Shown: positions 51,631 through 63,897 of the stretch, piece by piece | Layout of the letters: every line of letters begins with the position of its first letter | How positions within the stretch are numbered: position 1 is the first letter of the stretch | Origin: Brevipalpus yothersi | Taxonomy: Eukaryota > Arthropoda > Arachnida > Trombidiformes > Tenuipalpidae | DNA: 64,000 bases | Assembly: GCA_003956705.1 (NCBI GenBank) | Contig: QZCP01000010.1 | Coordinates: forward strand, 1-64,000 | Reading direction: 5' to 3' | Notes under the pieces: model-generated | The model's input: the letters and a program-made list of their open reading frames with translations, nothing else | Database searches by the model: none | Told to the model about the DNA's origin: nothing | Position numbers and translations under genes: made by a program

Positions 51631-51632
<2 letters not shown>

Positions 51633-51675
<43 letters not shown>
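51633..51675. repeat. (GA)n microsatellite
   Basis: GA tract of about 43 bp adjoining the second copy of the interspersed repeat. Confidence 0.95.
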
Positions 51676-51678
<3 letters not shown>

Positions 51679-51740
51679 GTAATGTGAAAAGTGAGCTCAG
51701 CATCTTGAAGTTTTACCGAATCATCTTAAAGTTATATAAG
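51676..51740. repeat. Short interspersed repeat, copy 2
   Basis: Second copy of the repeat at 46037-46103. This copy starts directly at the end of a GA tract. Confidence 0.45.
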
Positions 51741-53789
51741 ATATACTTTGACTTAGGAAAATAAATGATCAATATTTTTCATCCCAATCGATTTGCCTTA
51801 CTTTTCATGTGCTCAGATTTAACCGTAATTTCTTCTTTTTCCACTTTCTGATCATCTTTCCACCACTCTCAACACATTGCATGCATACTTTTATCACCAT
51901 AGTCAGTGGGCATAGTTAATTCCTTTCCATTCTCTTTAACATCAGCTCCAACCTCGTGAAATTCTCAGCTTGTGTGTGTTTGCACCTTCTTGTAGACATT
52001 GTGTGCGCGAGGTAATAAATGATCATGAACATGAACACATTTTTCTGCCACTTTCAAAGTAATCAAGAGTGTGGAAAAATCAATTTTAATCAAATTCCCT
52101 AATTAAAATGCATCAGATTTCAAGTGTTCAAGGGTGAAGAATTTCAAGTTTCTTTTTAAGACAAATTAGCGGGAGGACAAGCTTTAAATCAAAGAATTAC
52201 AGCATTCTTGGTTGGAAGTCTTTTCTAATACTGTTTCAAATCATTCTACTTCTCTATTACAATGTAATATTGGCCTGCAGATACTCCAAATTTTTCATCA
52301 TTTTGATAATAACTATACACCTGGTAGAACATTTACATGGGAGTTGGAATATTTGAAATATTCTCTCGTCTCCAAAGCAAATTCACTTGACCATAAAATA
52401 TACAAGATAAGAAGAAAAAGTTTTCCACAAGAAGTGATATATACACCCTGAATCACATAGGTCAGGTATCTTTCAACTGAACGATATTGAATATCTGTTT
52501 TCCTTGATCATAGTTCCACTGAAAAGGGTATTTTGAAAAGGAGCTGAATTGAAGGAAGTTTCTCTGTCCTGAGATTCATGGTGGAATTGTCTTGGAAAAT
52601 AATCTCTGCCTAGCATCCTGACGGCCATAGCATTTTAGCCATTTATTGTGTCTAGTAAAAGAAAGGAAAGAAGGAAAAAGGAGAGGAAAAAGAAAAAGTT
52701 AGAAGATATAAAGCAAAAGAAGTGTCCATAGGATGACATAAGAAAGACAAAATGGTAAGAACTAAAAGAATAGAGGACAAGATTTTCTCTCGAAAAAGAT
52801 GAAGAGAGAGAGAGAGAGAGAGAATAGAAGAGCTGAGCCCATCATAGTCCGTTGGGAGAATTGGCGCGTGAAAATTTGATGAAACAACAGAATCAATGAA
52901 GGATAAGGCTTCAAAATTCTTTGAGAATTTCCACCGGGCACACACACACTATTGAGAAAATCTGTTGGCCAAAAATGATTTGGTGAAGAGAAAAGGAGGA
53001 AGAAGAATACTTTCAATGTGAGAAGAACTTGTGAAAGTCGATAAATTGAGCGCAGAGAAGAAGCAAATACCACTATTTGTGTGCGTAGAGAATACATCCA
53101 ACAGATATATCCACACAGAATTGGAATGATTTCCACAATTGAGCGCATTGAAAATCAAATTGTGTAAAGTAACCTCCAATCAGAATTCCACTGGTCAGTG
53201 GTTGTGGGAGAGGGAAAGAGTAGAAAGGGGACAGATAGCATAAGATTGGTCAGTCACCATCAGCCAAGTGGTTAGAATTGTGGCAGAAAATTTAGATTGA
53301 TAGTGATGGCGATTAGTTTGACCCACTCGGAGACTGTTTTGCTTGAATTGTTTCATCGATCGACATTGATTCAAAGTTTTTGGTGAAGGCCAACATTGAC
53401 TGCGCTCGAAGGCTCTGGATCCACGATCACGATTAAGGCACTTTACTTGATGGCTCCAGTGGAGTGAATTCTGGGTCTACCAAGAGGAATGCTTCGATTT
53501 GATTCTGAATGACTGAGAAAGATGATAGAGGCTATCGTACGGATGGATGTACATATATATTTATATGGTGAACTGGTTGGTAAGCTATCGGACCCTGATG
53601 GTCGGGATAAATCGACAGTGAATTGAAGACTTCAATTGAATGCTATCGTTTGATGATAGCCTCTTAAGTAGGCATCGTATGCGTGTAATCGATACAGTCC
53701 GGAAAGTGTAGAGGCTCAAGTAAGAGAGGTGTAGGGAAGAAAAGACATTGCTTGATAGCTACATCACATGTATCAGGAGGAGGATGGAA

Positions 53790-53850
<61 letters not shown>

Positions 53851-54301
53851 AAAAACATGGTGTATTGGATGCGGATTCAAGCGAGTGAAGTGATGGTGGC
53901 TTCAGAGTGATATATGATTGCTATCGACTGAGGAGAAGGAAGAAGGTGAAGAGAAAAATAACCTTACGATGGAGAACAGAAGAGTTGAAATGTATCACTT
54001 TGTGTATCTTATGGTGTGTGTAAGAAAGTATATATATATATTTATAGGAAAAAGTTTGAAGAGGGAAGAGAAGAGAGAGAAGGGTGCTGTAGTTGGAGGA
54101 TCTTGGATGATGGAAAAGGATAAAGAAAACAGAGACTGGATTTCGGGATGAATTTCAATCACTCTATTGATGGGAAGAGACAGAATAGAGTATCAAAAGC
54201 AAGAGTAAAGTGGCACCAGTAAGGTTAAAGTGATGTTGGCTGATTGAGAGAAAAAAGGATGAGATATCAATGTTGATGATTGTCCATTTTTCAGTGCTTA
54301 C
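51741..54301. other. Putative stomatin-like first intron, no supported gene
   Basis: Contains a short GA tract (about 52806) and a longer one at 53793-53846. The segment 53200-53700 is somewhat GC-richer and has open frames on the minus strand but no identifiable protein. Confidence 0.5.
53793..53846. repeat. (GA)n microsatellite
   Basis: GA tract of about 54 bp. Confidence 0.95.
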
Positions 54302-54354
54302 TTGGCCCGATTGCCACCACTTCCGATCGATTCGGAGGCGATATTAGGAACCAT
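54302..54354 (-). CDS. Candidate alternative first coding exon of the stomatin-like gene
   Basis: The ATG at 54354 is the first in its frame after an upstream TAG. It codes for MVPNIASESIGSGGNRA and ends in phase 2 at a near-perfect donor, AA|GTAAGC. It sits just downstream of a GC-rich promoter-like patch (54376-54410). Its phase equals that of the candidate first exon at 50085-50152, so either could join 44027-44067; with this one the protein would have about 427 residues. Membership of the stomatin-like gene is inferred from phase and strand only. Confidence 0.4.
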
Positions 54355-54375
54355 TTGTGTAGCATTTACTGAGAA

Positions 54376-54410
54376 TCTCGCGAAATGCTATGTACTTTGA
54401 GCGCGCCAAA
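54376..54410 (-). promoter_or_regulatory. Promoter-like patch with TCTCGCGA and E2F-type motifs
   Basis: TCTCGCGA at 54376-54383 is the core of a known promoter element. TTTGGCGC on the minus strand (54403-54410) fits the E2F consensus TTTSSCGC. CpG-containing motifs are rare in this AT-rich window. The patch lies 20-60 bp upstream of the candidate start ATG at 54354, where a core promoter would be expected. Confidence 0.4.
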
Positions 54411-54748
54411 ATTGAGGGGGTGGTAGAAGGAACGCGAGAGAGCGTGAAAAGAGGAAGAAGATGAGAGAAAGGGAGGATGAGGGAGAGAGAGATGAGGATG
54501 AGATGAAAAGATGTAAACCAAGCGGGAACGTTTATCATTGGGTCCGATAGCTTTCCAATTTATTGTCATGAAAAGAGAAGCTCTTTTTCTATCATTAACT
54601 AGCAAATCAAATCAATTTTGATGACATACATAAGGCTACTTGTAGTGACAATCCAATAAATCAATGATGGCTCGATAGAATCATCAAAACACAATTAAGA
54701 GACCAGTGGGAGATGAGACAGGGAAAGCCAGTGATATGGAGAGATTGT

Positions 54749-54885
<137 letters not shown>

Positions 54886-57407
54886 TACAAATTCAATATG
54901 GATGTTGGGCAGAGAAGGATTAAAGACTGGACAAAGACATCATCTCTCAATAAGATGCAAAAAATTACAAAATTAAAGCATTGGAATGTGAAAAAATCTA
55001 AGAATTTTGCTTACAAAGAATGAGAATCCAATATAAACTGATTTTGTGATCATGTTTATGGCATTGCTAGATAGGACTCGAGATTTTCGTGGAGATAGGC
55101 AAAGAATCCATTGATATATGATGATCATCTTCATTACAATAAGAGGGATGAAAATATTAAGTAAATCTGTATAAGAATGCGCAAAGGAGGAAAACAAATC
55201 GAATGACTCTACTGAATTTGGAAATTCTGAAGCTGATGAAAAGGCTCTATGGGAGCGAGGAATTTCCGTGGAGATTGTAATGAATAGGATTGCTGATGAG
55301 ATGAGCGTAGAAAAAAATAGAAAAAATTGATGAAGACACGCTTTGGATGTGAAAAGAACAAAGTTACTTTAATCACCAAATAATTAATCAATTTGTGTAT
55401 AACCTTCGAGTCTACAATTTGTTGGCCTCACTTCTGGAGACTATTTTTTTGTATATACAGTATTAATAATAATCAAAGATGAAAGAATGTTTGTGGATGT
55501 TTTGTGCACAATAGATGCTTAATTTGAGGGAATATATGTGAATGTACTTACAAAGTTTGTGAATTTTCATATCAAACAGAGGAGAAAAAAATTTAAACAA
55601 TATCAACAGATCATGTTTCTCTTCTTTTTTGAGGTTCTTTAGTTTGATGACAAATTTGACAATTCTGTTTCATAGCTTGCCAATAATATCACTGCCAAAA
55701 TCTGATGGAAGATTCTCAAATAAAAGTCGTTTCCAGTAAAAATTGAATCAATTTGAATACTTTTTCGTGATTCTTTTTTCAAACAGCTTCCAAAAGTCGG
55801 TTTCATCATGCTCAATCATGAAAGACATTGAGATTGAAATCTTGAACTGTTGTCATGGAATGTGATCTCTCTCTTTCCCTTGAGCTCTACGATATTTTAT
55901 AACGACTATGGTAGAAAACCAGTCAAATGAAGTATAATAAGAATTCGAACATTGATGCAAGTCAATTTACAGAGCGGCAGAGGTAGAATAGCCCATCCGT
56001 AGATGCGAACCAAATTTGAATTTTTTCTATCAATTTCGATTGAATAGATCAGCTCACTGAATTGGTCGTTTTTTTGGTTTACATATGTGTGTGGTTTGTT
56101 TAAGGACAAAAGTTAAACAAAATGATAATACACCGAACAAAATATTGAGCTTGCGTCCAGATTGGAATCCAGTTCAATGGTCCCAATGTAGTGATGTGGA
56201 TGTGGGGGTATGTTCAGGACAGAACGAGATGACGGAAAAGTCAGATCATCTCATACAGAGAGACACATCTCCTGATGATAAAAAGTGATCATATGAGATG
56301 TTGAAATTCTATATCCTCTATTCCATACAATTCCAGATCAACATCAGGTCATACAAACATGTACTCGTATGGAAATCACGATCGACTACTCATGATGACA
56401 ATCAGTATAAGATTTCAGAATACTGAGAGAAATTCGGTTCCTCTCTGATAGAATTATGTTAGCAGATTATCTGACAAAACAGACACCCGGAATAGAAAGT
56501 GAATACTTATTCGGTAGTACTGTATGCTTGTGTGTATGTGATTTGACACTCTGTAATCGAGAGTTGTAGGAGAAGAAGAAGTAAAGAAGTTCCATCATGA
56601 TGCTCAACATAATGCGCTTTTTGATTGTCCATAGACAAGACATTGTGACAGCTATATCAAGAGAAGAAGAACTGTCAACTTTTCTCCTATTTTATCCACA
56701 GTGTGTGTGTATATGTATCACGAGTGTCAATCCGATTTATTCCCATTGGCTGAATTTTTGTGGTAACCGAAAAGTGGATAAAACCACTGATATTTCATCT
56801 AAAGAAGTGAACCCAGTATATACATTTAGTGATAGTAGTAATACTTTGTAATACTTTCATGGTATAATTTCGACTTTGCCAGTGTACTGATGTTATTCTA
56901 TGAGATACATTAGATTTTGACTGATCAATTCAGTTCATTCATGTTTCCCGAATCTTGTCCATTTGAAACACTGTTGCAAGACAGCATTTGGAGGAAGTAA
57001 ATCGAGAGGAATAAACAAAACTCTAAATCGAAAGGCTGAATGGAAGAGTAAAAAAAATTCGATTGGAATACATCTTGAGGAGAGGAAGAGAAAGAAAAAA
57101 GTGATAAAAAAAGTGTTAGTTTCATTTGAAATTTCATGATCCTCTACAAGGTTGAGTATATATGCCTCATGCAATCATTGAGAGGAAATCATTGAATGTG
57201 TCTCGTGTATAGTAAGTTGATTACACCACTTACAATAGTCGTCTGATTAGAAGATGAATGAGAGAGAATCCAGATGCTCGTGCCGATATGTAGTGAATGA
57301 ATGTTACTAGCTTTCCTTGATCATTTGATTCGCTCCAATAGTGTGCATATATTGGCTTGAGAGAGAAGGGATATTCCTTAATAGATACAATCCAATTGCG
57401 AAAAGAG

Positions 57408-57441
<34 letters not shown>

Positions 57442-59366
57442 GAATAAAGTTGGATGAGAAAGTTATTCTATACTGCTATTTGGTGGTGGAAAATTTTTAT
57501 CTTCTTCCGACACCCACTTTAAGGTTAACATTTCCGGGGGAATAACAGGAAAGGCACAACACATAGAGAAAGAGACAGACACACAAACTAGTGGAAATTG
57601 GAAAAGTATCTCGTATACACCACTAGAATTCAATTTCCATTCAAATATGGGAAAAATTTCTCACCATTCATGTATGTATATATACATCGAAAGTGAACCC
57701 AAGAGGAACCAGCCAATGTAAAGTCCCATCCTCCCATAGGATACAGTATGGTGTTCGCTTGTGTGGCAAGTTTTGTTCTCATCGATTGTATTTGTGTGTG
57801 TGTGTAGCTTTTTTTCCAAAGGGATCCTTCTGATTTGATCACTACCACACACACCAGAGAAGCATGCATATTGGGTGACACACAAAAGGACTTGGGATCA
57901 AATCGATTTGGAGCCGAAGATTAATGACAATATTATGGTAGTAAGTGACCATAGCCGAAGTAAAATGGGGAATGGAGGAGAGTAGCTGTTGCCCATCGAT
58001 GGTCAATTTTTTTGCCTCCTCTCTTTCTCCCTTTTTTTCTTCCTCTTTTTCTCTCTCTTTCTCCATCTTCATCCAGCATCCGATTGCCCTCCGATATCAT
58101 CATCATTATTGAGATGTCAACCATTGATCGTTCTCCAGATTGTGCCACTCTTTATCAGGCCGATGGCCTATGGCTGATGACGATGCAAACACACACACAC
58201 ACATGCACATGAACTTGTGAGAGGAGCTTGAAAAACTATCGAATCGATGAAGCGGAGTAGAACATTATTCCAATCGCTTCTATCGTGGATGTATATATAT
58301 ATCGATGGTCCATAGTCCTCATGATGATGAACTTCCATGTGTATGTCTCTTTTGTCAAGTTCCCAATAGTGGGCCATGTTGGAAGTAAAGTGAAGTCAAA
58401 TTTTGTGTGCGTATATATAGCCACCATGAAGATTATTCCATCTTTTTTCCAGATATAAGATTTTCAGCTTGCTAGTGACATTCTTCAACATTCTGTATGA
58501 TGATGATGGAAGCAATCGAGCCTCTTATTGCCTCTCCGACTACTGGCTATTATGGGTGGCCACAAATATATCTTATATAATATACTTCACCAGTTACTGT
58601 TCACCAATACGATGATGGATAAGGTAAAAATTGAGAGGCATGTGAGATGGCACAAAATTGGCTTGATTACATGGTAAAGATTCTTTCTCTTAGGTTTTTT
58701 TGCTTGCTTGCTTGCTTCTTCTCTTACATGTATGCATGTTCACTGGTAACGTGGCCACAATCATGGTTCACATGGCTTGTGGAGAGGACTTTTCACACTC
58801 CTGTAATCTTGAGGAAGGGAATAGATACTCAAGAAGAAGCATGATTCTTCATCCAGTCGAATGATGATGCTCACATGTAGCACGAGAGACATTCACTCTT
58901 TCTCTCTTTCTCTTCCTCTCTTCCAGTGATTGCTTGCATGATTATATTGGAAAAACTCGTGGTTGTTGTAACAATATTTTCTGAAAGCATCAAGACAGAA
59001 TAGAAGTTACATGGAAGTGGTAAAAGTCTTCCTCCTCCTCCTCCTTCTTCTTCCTCTCCCACATCGAAGCTCATCAGGATGCTGATCATTGCTTTTTTCT
59101 CGCCACTAATCTCCAATTCAGTTCAATGAATCTGCCAAGTGAATCATCTCATCTTTGCATGAAAGTTTCTATCATTTTTGCATGGAATCGGAAAGTAGTG
59201 GTCGAAAAATGATGAGCATCGAGAAGATGTGTATTGGACATACAGAAGTTCTGTGCTGATGGTAAGCCAATGGAAGATCATTTTGGTTAAACCATAGGAT
59301 GAGCAAAGGGATGAATTCTTTTTTTTTCTTTTCCATCCTTTTTTTTCTTGTTTCCATTCTTATGGC
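54886..59366. other. Intergenic interval, no supported gene
   Basis: Between the candidate stomatin-like promoter and the terminal exon at 59367. Apart from a possible copia remnant (56411-56500), a GAAA/GA run near 57402-57440 and CA/TG runs, I see nothing coding. The 3' end of the gene at 59367-59594 should lie just left of 59367. Confidence 0.5.
56411..56500 (+). mobile_element. Possible copia-like C-terminal remnant
   Basis: One frame reads DFRILREIRFLSDRIMLADYLTKQTP after a stop. The final LADYLTK resembles the ADxxTK motif that ends copia-type polyproteins, preceded by an IRE-like block. A purine-rich stretch (AGGAGAAGAAGAAG, about 56569-56582) follows where a polypurine tract would be. 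The segment is short and identified by eye. Confidence 0.32.
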
Positions 59367-59594
59367 TCATGAATAAACATTTTCCGATGTAGGCAATGAA
59401 AAGTGGCGATAAGTGATGTATTCCTCGGGAACATCATCTTTGGCAGGACGTCGACGTCTACGTCGTTGTCGATACTTTATGGTACCCACAATGATGAACA
59501 AAATGATGAAGAAAACTGTACATACACAGCCTCCAATAATGATGCTCACCATGGATAAAGATATTCTTGCTTCCGTGAACGATAAGGTGCGAAT
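59367..59594 (-). CDS. C-terminal exon of a single-pass membrane protein, unknown; gene incomplete
   Basis: Terminal exon of 75 residues plus TGA. It starts in phase 0 after a good acceptor (TTTTCCCTTAATGTGTAG). Residues 1-14 (IRTLSFTEARISLS) could be the last strand of an extracellular domain. A strong transmembrane segment follows (MVSIIIGGCVCTVFFIILF and on), then a stop-transfer run of Arg (RQRRRRRRP) and a short tail with tyrosines (EEYITYRHFSLP) ending SENVYS. That is a type I membrane protein end, as in adhesion or receptor proteins. No family is recognised. Upstream exons on this strand must lie to the right; none is visible before 64000. Confidence 0.6.
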   Translation of the reverse strand: MRTLSFTEARISLSMVSIIIGGCVCTVFFIILFIIVGTIKYRQRRRRRRPAKDDVPEEYITYRHFSLPTSENVYS

Positions 59595-59856
59595 CTACAC
59601 ATTAAGGGAAAAATGAATAGAAAATGATGATGAAGGAAGAAAGAGGAAGATAGAAAAGAGAAAAGAGAAAAAAGAGAGAGGAAAAGGGATGAGGAGAGAG
59701 AAAAAGAAAAAACAATAAGCATGTATGAATGGATGTGCAAAAAAGGGATGAAATAGCGATTATTATTGAAACTTTTGCCATATATACACACTCACACAAA
59801 GACATATTGAAAGCTAGGCAAAATCAAAGTAAAGGCAAAAATATTTCATGTCAAAA

Positions 59857-59857
59857 G

Positions 59858-59907
<50 letters not shown>
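59857..59907. repeat. Compound (GATA)n-(GA)n microsatellite
   Basis: About five GATA units passing directly into a GA tract of about 32 bp, then AAAG units. Confidence 0.9.
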
Positions 59908-59912
<5 letters not shown>

Positions 59913-62280
59913 AAGAAAATTTAATCTACACTGTTTGTCGATACAGAAAACGAAAGACTGTTCCTCATCCAGTAGATACAGTGAGTATAGAAAGAATTCA
60001 TTTCATCATCTGCTCATTTTTCCGCTCAATAATTTTTCCTTTTTCCATCCATTGAAACTGCTGACCGAATCAATCTTTTTTTTCGGGGGCAAAACAATTG
60101 AAATGAAATCAATTTTCCAATACTGTCTATCTATTCCACACAATATTCCCCTCAGCCAATCTCTCTTTCATATTAAATCTTGTATAATCCGCTCAAAATA
60201 AATAGTGCAACAAATGCTCCTGTGATATATATATTTATATATAAAATGCTCATGTTCTAAATCGAGCCCAGGAGCGGTGATCAGAGTACACACAGATACA
60301 CATTTAGAAATGGGTATCACGAAAGTCCATTCCAGTCCAAATCAAATACTGGCAATCTTTCGATTTGATTTATATGATAGATGTTCAATAGATTGAAATT
60401 TAGCAAGCAAAAGACAGCAATGGATGATTGTTCGATCTGATAGGCATCGTGCCTTGTTCCACAGAGAAAGGGGAACAAAGAACAAACAGTAAGGAAAATG
60501 AGAGACGAATAATTTTCTCAGATAGGAATATAACTATGGTTCAATATCTATTTGTACTCAAGTACAGATATTTGCTCGATAGACATGTGAAAAAGAATCC
60601 AAGAGAACCTCCTGAAAGATGAAGACAAAAAAGTGGCAAAGTGAACATTTTGGGCTCATCAGGAAGCCTAGGAAGAAAAAAAATTCACACATACAGACAC
60701 ACAGGACCGAAGTGGTTGAAGTAAACCTCTCTGGAACATGACTTCACTTAGTGGAAAAAAGTAAAGTGTTGAGGATCAAAAAAGTTAAAATGAAAAAAAA
60801 AGTTGCCCAAAAAGTGTCTGAAAAATGATCCAAATGAGAGGCAAACATTTCCACTGGATTTTATCTTCCTTTCGCTTTCCATAGGATCTCTCTTCACAGA
60901 TGAGGATGGAGAAAAGGATGTGGAGAGGAGAGGAAAAGGGCGAATAGAGTTGGGAGGGAAAAAAACTATCGATAGAAAAAGCTCAATCTAGTGGAGACTT
61001 TGGAGAGAAAGTATAACAAACAGGATCATTAGTAACTGTCTTTCCTCGAACTTATAGAAAAGTCATATCGATGGTATGGTAGTTTCTTATTCGATTGCTT
61101 CCGAATCGATTGTTATGCTGAAAAAATCGATCTATGATTCTTTTACACACTATATTTCCAGCATCCGTATCTCAAAAGTCGTCATCTGGGCTAGAAAAAT
61201 TTTGCTCTTTCTTTTCTTTCTATTTGGGGACGGGGATCGATTTTGAATGTTTGGTCGGAAGAACTCGAGAAAGAGAAAGAGAGAGAGAAAATAAAGTATA
61301 AGTGATGATATTCAAACACTGTATGTGTGGTACATAAGAAACTCTATAAAATTGGCGGGAGAAAGGAGAAGGAAAAATCGTGAGTTTTGCAAACATCAAT
61401 TAGCTTTGCATCGATATGAAATGGATTCATTTTGACATGCAAGGAATACTACTTTTTCTCTCTTCATCCAGTAGTATTATTTGAATTTTGGCGAATAGAG
61501 AATGAAGGAAGAGTAGTGTTAAGATGCCTGCTGATTCAGTGTATGTGTGGAAATAAAATCGAATTCGTAACAGCAGGATTCACAATCATAAGGTGTAGGC
61601 TCAATCATATTTTTTCGTGGATTATGTTTTGAAGTGAATGCTAGAATCAAGATAAAAGGAAGAAAAAGAGTTTTCATGTGTGTATGAGGGAGAGAAAGAG
61701 AATCATGAAAGTAGCATAAAGATGGGTATGTTTAGTGTTGCATAGAGATGATATTCAGTCAAGTTGAAACTAGAGAAAAAGAAAGAAATCAACTGAATGC
61801 TATGCATAATGAATCTTCCAAGTGTGAAGGCAATATTCCTATCGATTGGAAAAAATTCATAATTTCATACAAATCAGAGTAATACTCTTCCCTTCATACA
61901 AATGCTCAGGGCTCTTCCACTACACTGTACATGTATTGATGATTTCTTGGCAAACTAAGAATGGAGAGAGTTTCAAGATCAAAGATCAAAATAACAAGAA
62001 AACATGGGATTCCTACGCTGTATAGATTGTGATTTTGACTGTATTTGCTTGGGCTGGAGTTCCTCACTCATGAGTTAATTGATCATGAAGAATGAGCAAT
62101 TATTCTTAATGAGAAAGGTAATCACATCTTGTGAGTATAACTAATCTAGTCTATCGTCTAGAGCTTTCCTGATAGAATTGTTTGAATCATGAGGCTCGTA
62201 TCTATGGATTGAAGGAATGTTTTTCCTCGCTAAGCTTAGGTACAGTTAAGCATTACATCAAAGCTCATATTCTTTTAGAT

Positions 62281-62589
62281 TCAAATGGAATAATATGAAG
62301 CAAATTTCTGGTAATCATATTGTTTCAGATCTAAAGAAAAGAAATAGCCTCTTTTCAGAGTACGTATGATTGTCAAAATCAAAACAGAGCCAAATATTGA
62401 GGAATTTCGATTTATATTTCTCTGAAAATTTACAGAAAATGAACAAAACCTGCTCAATAATAACATCATAGTCTGTTTGTGTGTTGACTGATCAGCACCA
62501 CTCATTGAAGGCTTCAAAATTAAGGTCTTGTTTAGATCATGATCACTAATGATGCAGACTGATTTAGGTTGGAAGAAATTGTAATCCAA
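62281..62589 (-). mobile_element. Possible decayed retrotransposon fragment
   Basis: Minus-strand open frame of 102 codons. Short blocks, LLLSRFCS and IIRTLKRGYFFSLDLKQYD, vaguely recall the LSRF...ILRYLKGT...D order in copia-type proteins. The similarity is weak and only by eye. Confidence 0.18.
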
Positions 62590-63827
62590 AATCTTTTCCC
62601 TAAAGGCAGTTTATTCAATCACAAACCAAATCATTTCTGTATCAATCAAAATTTGCCATCAACAAGGAGCTCCAGACTTCAAATTATACTCCACTCACTT
62701 GAGATTAGGATGTTTTGTAGTAGGAAGCCTTGAGGCAAAAAAATACACCATGGAAGTATTTTTCTGATAGTCATTATACACTATGAACTTTTGGGATCAT
62801 TTAAATACCAAATCTAGGGGAGATTTTAGCCTACTCATTGATCTCTATAACCATTCATAGATGAGGATAAGTTCATCAGCTATTTGACTAGAACCCATTT
62901 GAGTTTCGAGTGTAAACATGCTTTCACAGAGCCAAGAGCAAGAGGACAAAAATCTGATGTTTTTTGTCATCATCCAGAGAAGAATACAGGCCCTGACTAT
63001 CCATTTAACAAAAAGATGACAGTATACATGTATCTATAACTTTGGTTAAAGATGAAAGATTGATCGAATGTCTAGTAAATAATAAGACATGATTGTTTTT
63101 CAGAATATCTCGAACAAAAGTGAAAAGTCCTATGCCACTTGAGAACAGAATTGATAGACGTTCCAAGGTTTAATCAGAGAACAGATGATTGTAAGAACTC
63201 ATTTGATTTCCGGTTGGAAAGATTCAAGAGACTCAAGACTGAAGGAACAAGATGGTCTTTTTGTTTGAATCCATGAACTTTCTATCGAATCAAATTGATG
63301 CCTGATAAAGTTAGGATCACAATCTCTTGAGAAAGAGAACAGATTTGAGGAATTCCCAAAGCAATCAAATTGATGAGCCTTGAAGGATCAGAAAATATTT
63401 CCAGCCACAGGAAAACTTTTTCACTCGATGATAAATTGGTCCACCAGAAAGTCAAAAAACTGGTGATTGTTCCCTGAAGCTTTATACACTTTGAAATGAT
63501 GAAAATCTTGGAAGATAAATTGAAAATGGATTGAATCATGCTATAAAATCTTATAGTTTTTTATCAATTTTGTCTTCTCTCATGAGTCCTCTTAACAGAC
63601 AATCTTCTTGTATAGCTGTATTTAACTTTCAGCTGGACCAATCTGAGAAAAAATAATACTGTTTGCCTTTTCACCCCCATAGAAGTGAGCAAAACTGTTC
63701 AAAAATGAACACAGTAAGTATTATCATGATAAGATAGGCCTACAATTTTTTGATCACAGATTCATAACAGCCCTGCTGATTCAGTATAACGAAGTCAGAT
63801 TCATCATCATATTTCTCTGACACAGAA

Positions 63828-63829
<2 letters not shown>

Positions 63830-63891
<62 letters not shown>
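63830..63891. repeat. (CT)n microsatellite
   Basis: CT tract of about 62 bp near the right edge. Confidence 0.95.

Positions 63892-63897
<6 letters not shown>

Larger units (their letters stand above)
59595..63829. other. Intron/flanking DNA of the membrane-protein gene, no supported exon
   Basis: Contains the GATA/GA compound tract at 59857-59907. From about 61900 to 63800 microsatellites are absent and decayed, possibly retrotransposon-derived, sequence is present (62281-62589). No further exon of the gene at 59367 was found. Confidence 0.45.

Noticed and set aside
53170..53500. Long open stretch on the minus strand in GC-richer sequence
   Set aside because: It lacks an ATG, splice sites with matching phase and any recognisable motif.
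56085..56288. WSQC-containing frame recalling a thrombospondin type 1 repeat
   Set aside because: The match is four residues only; the following cysteines and Gly pattern of the repeat are missing.
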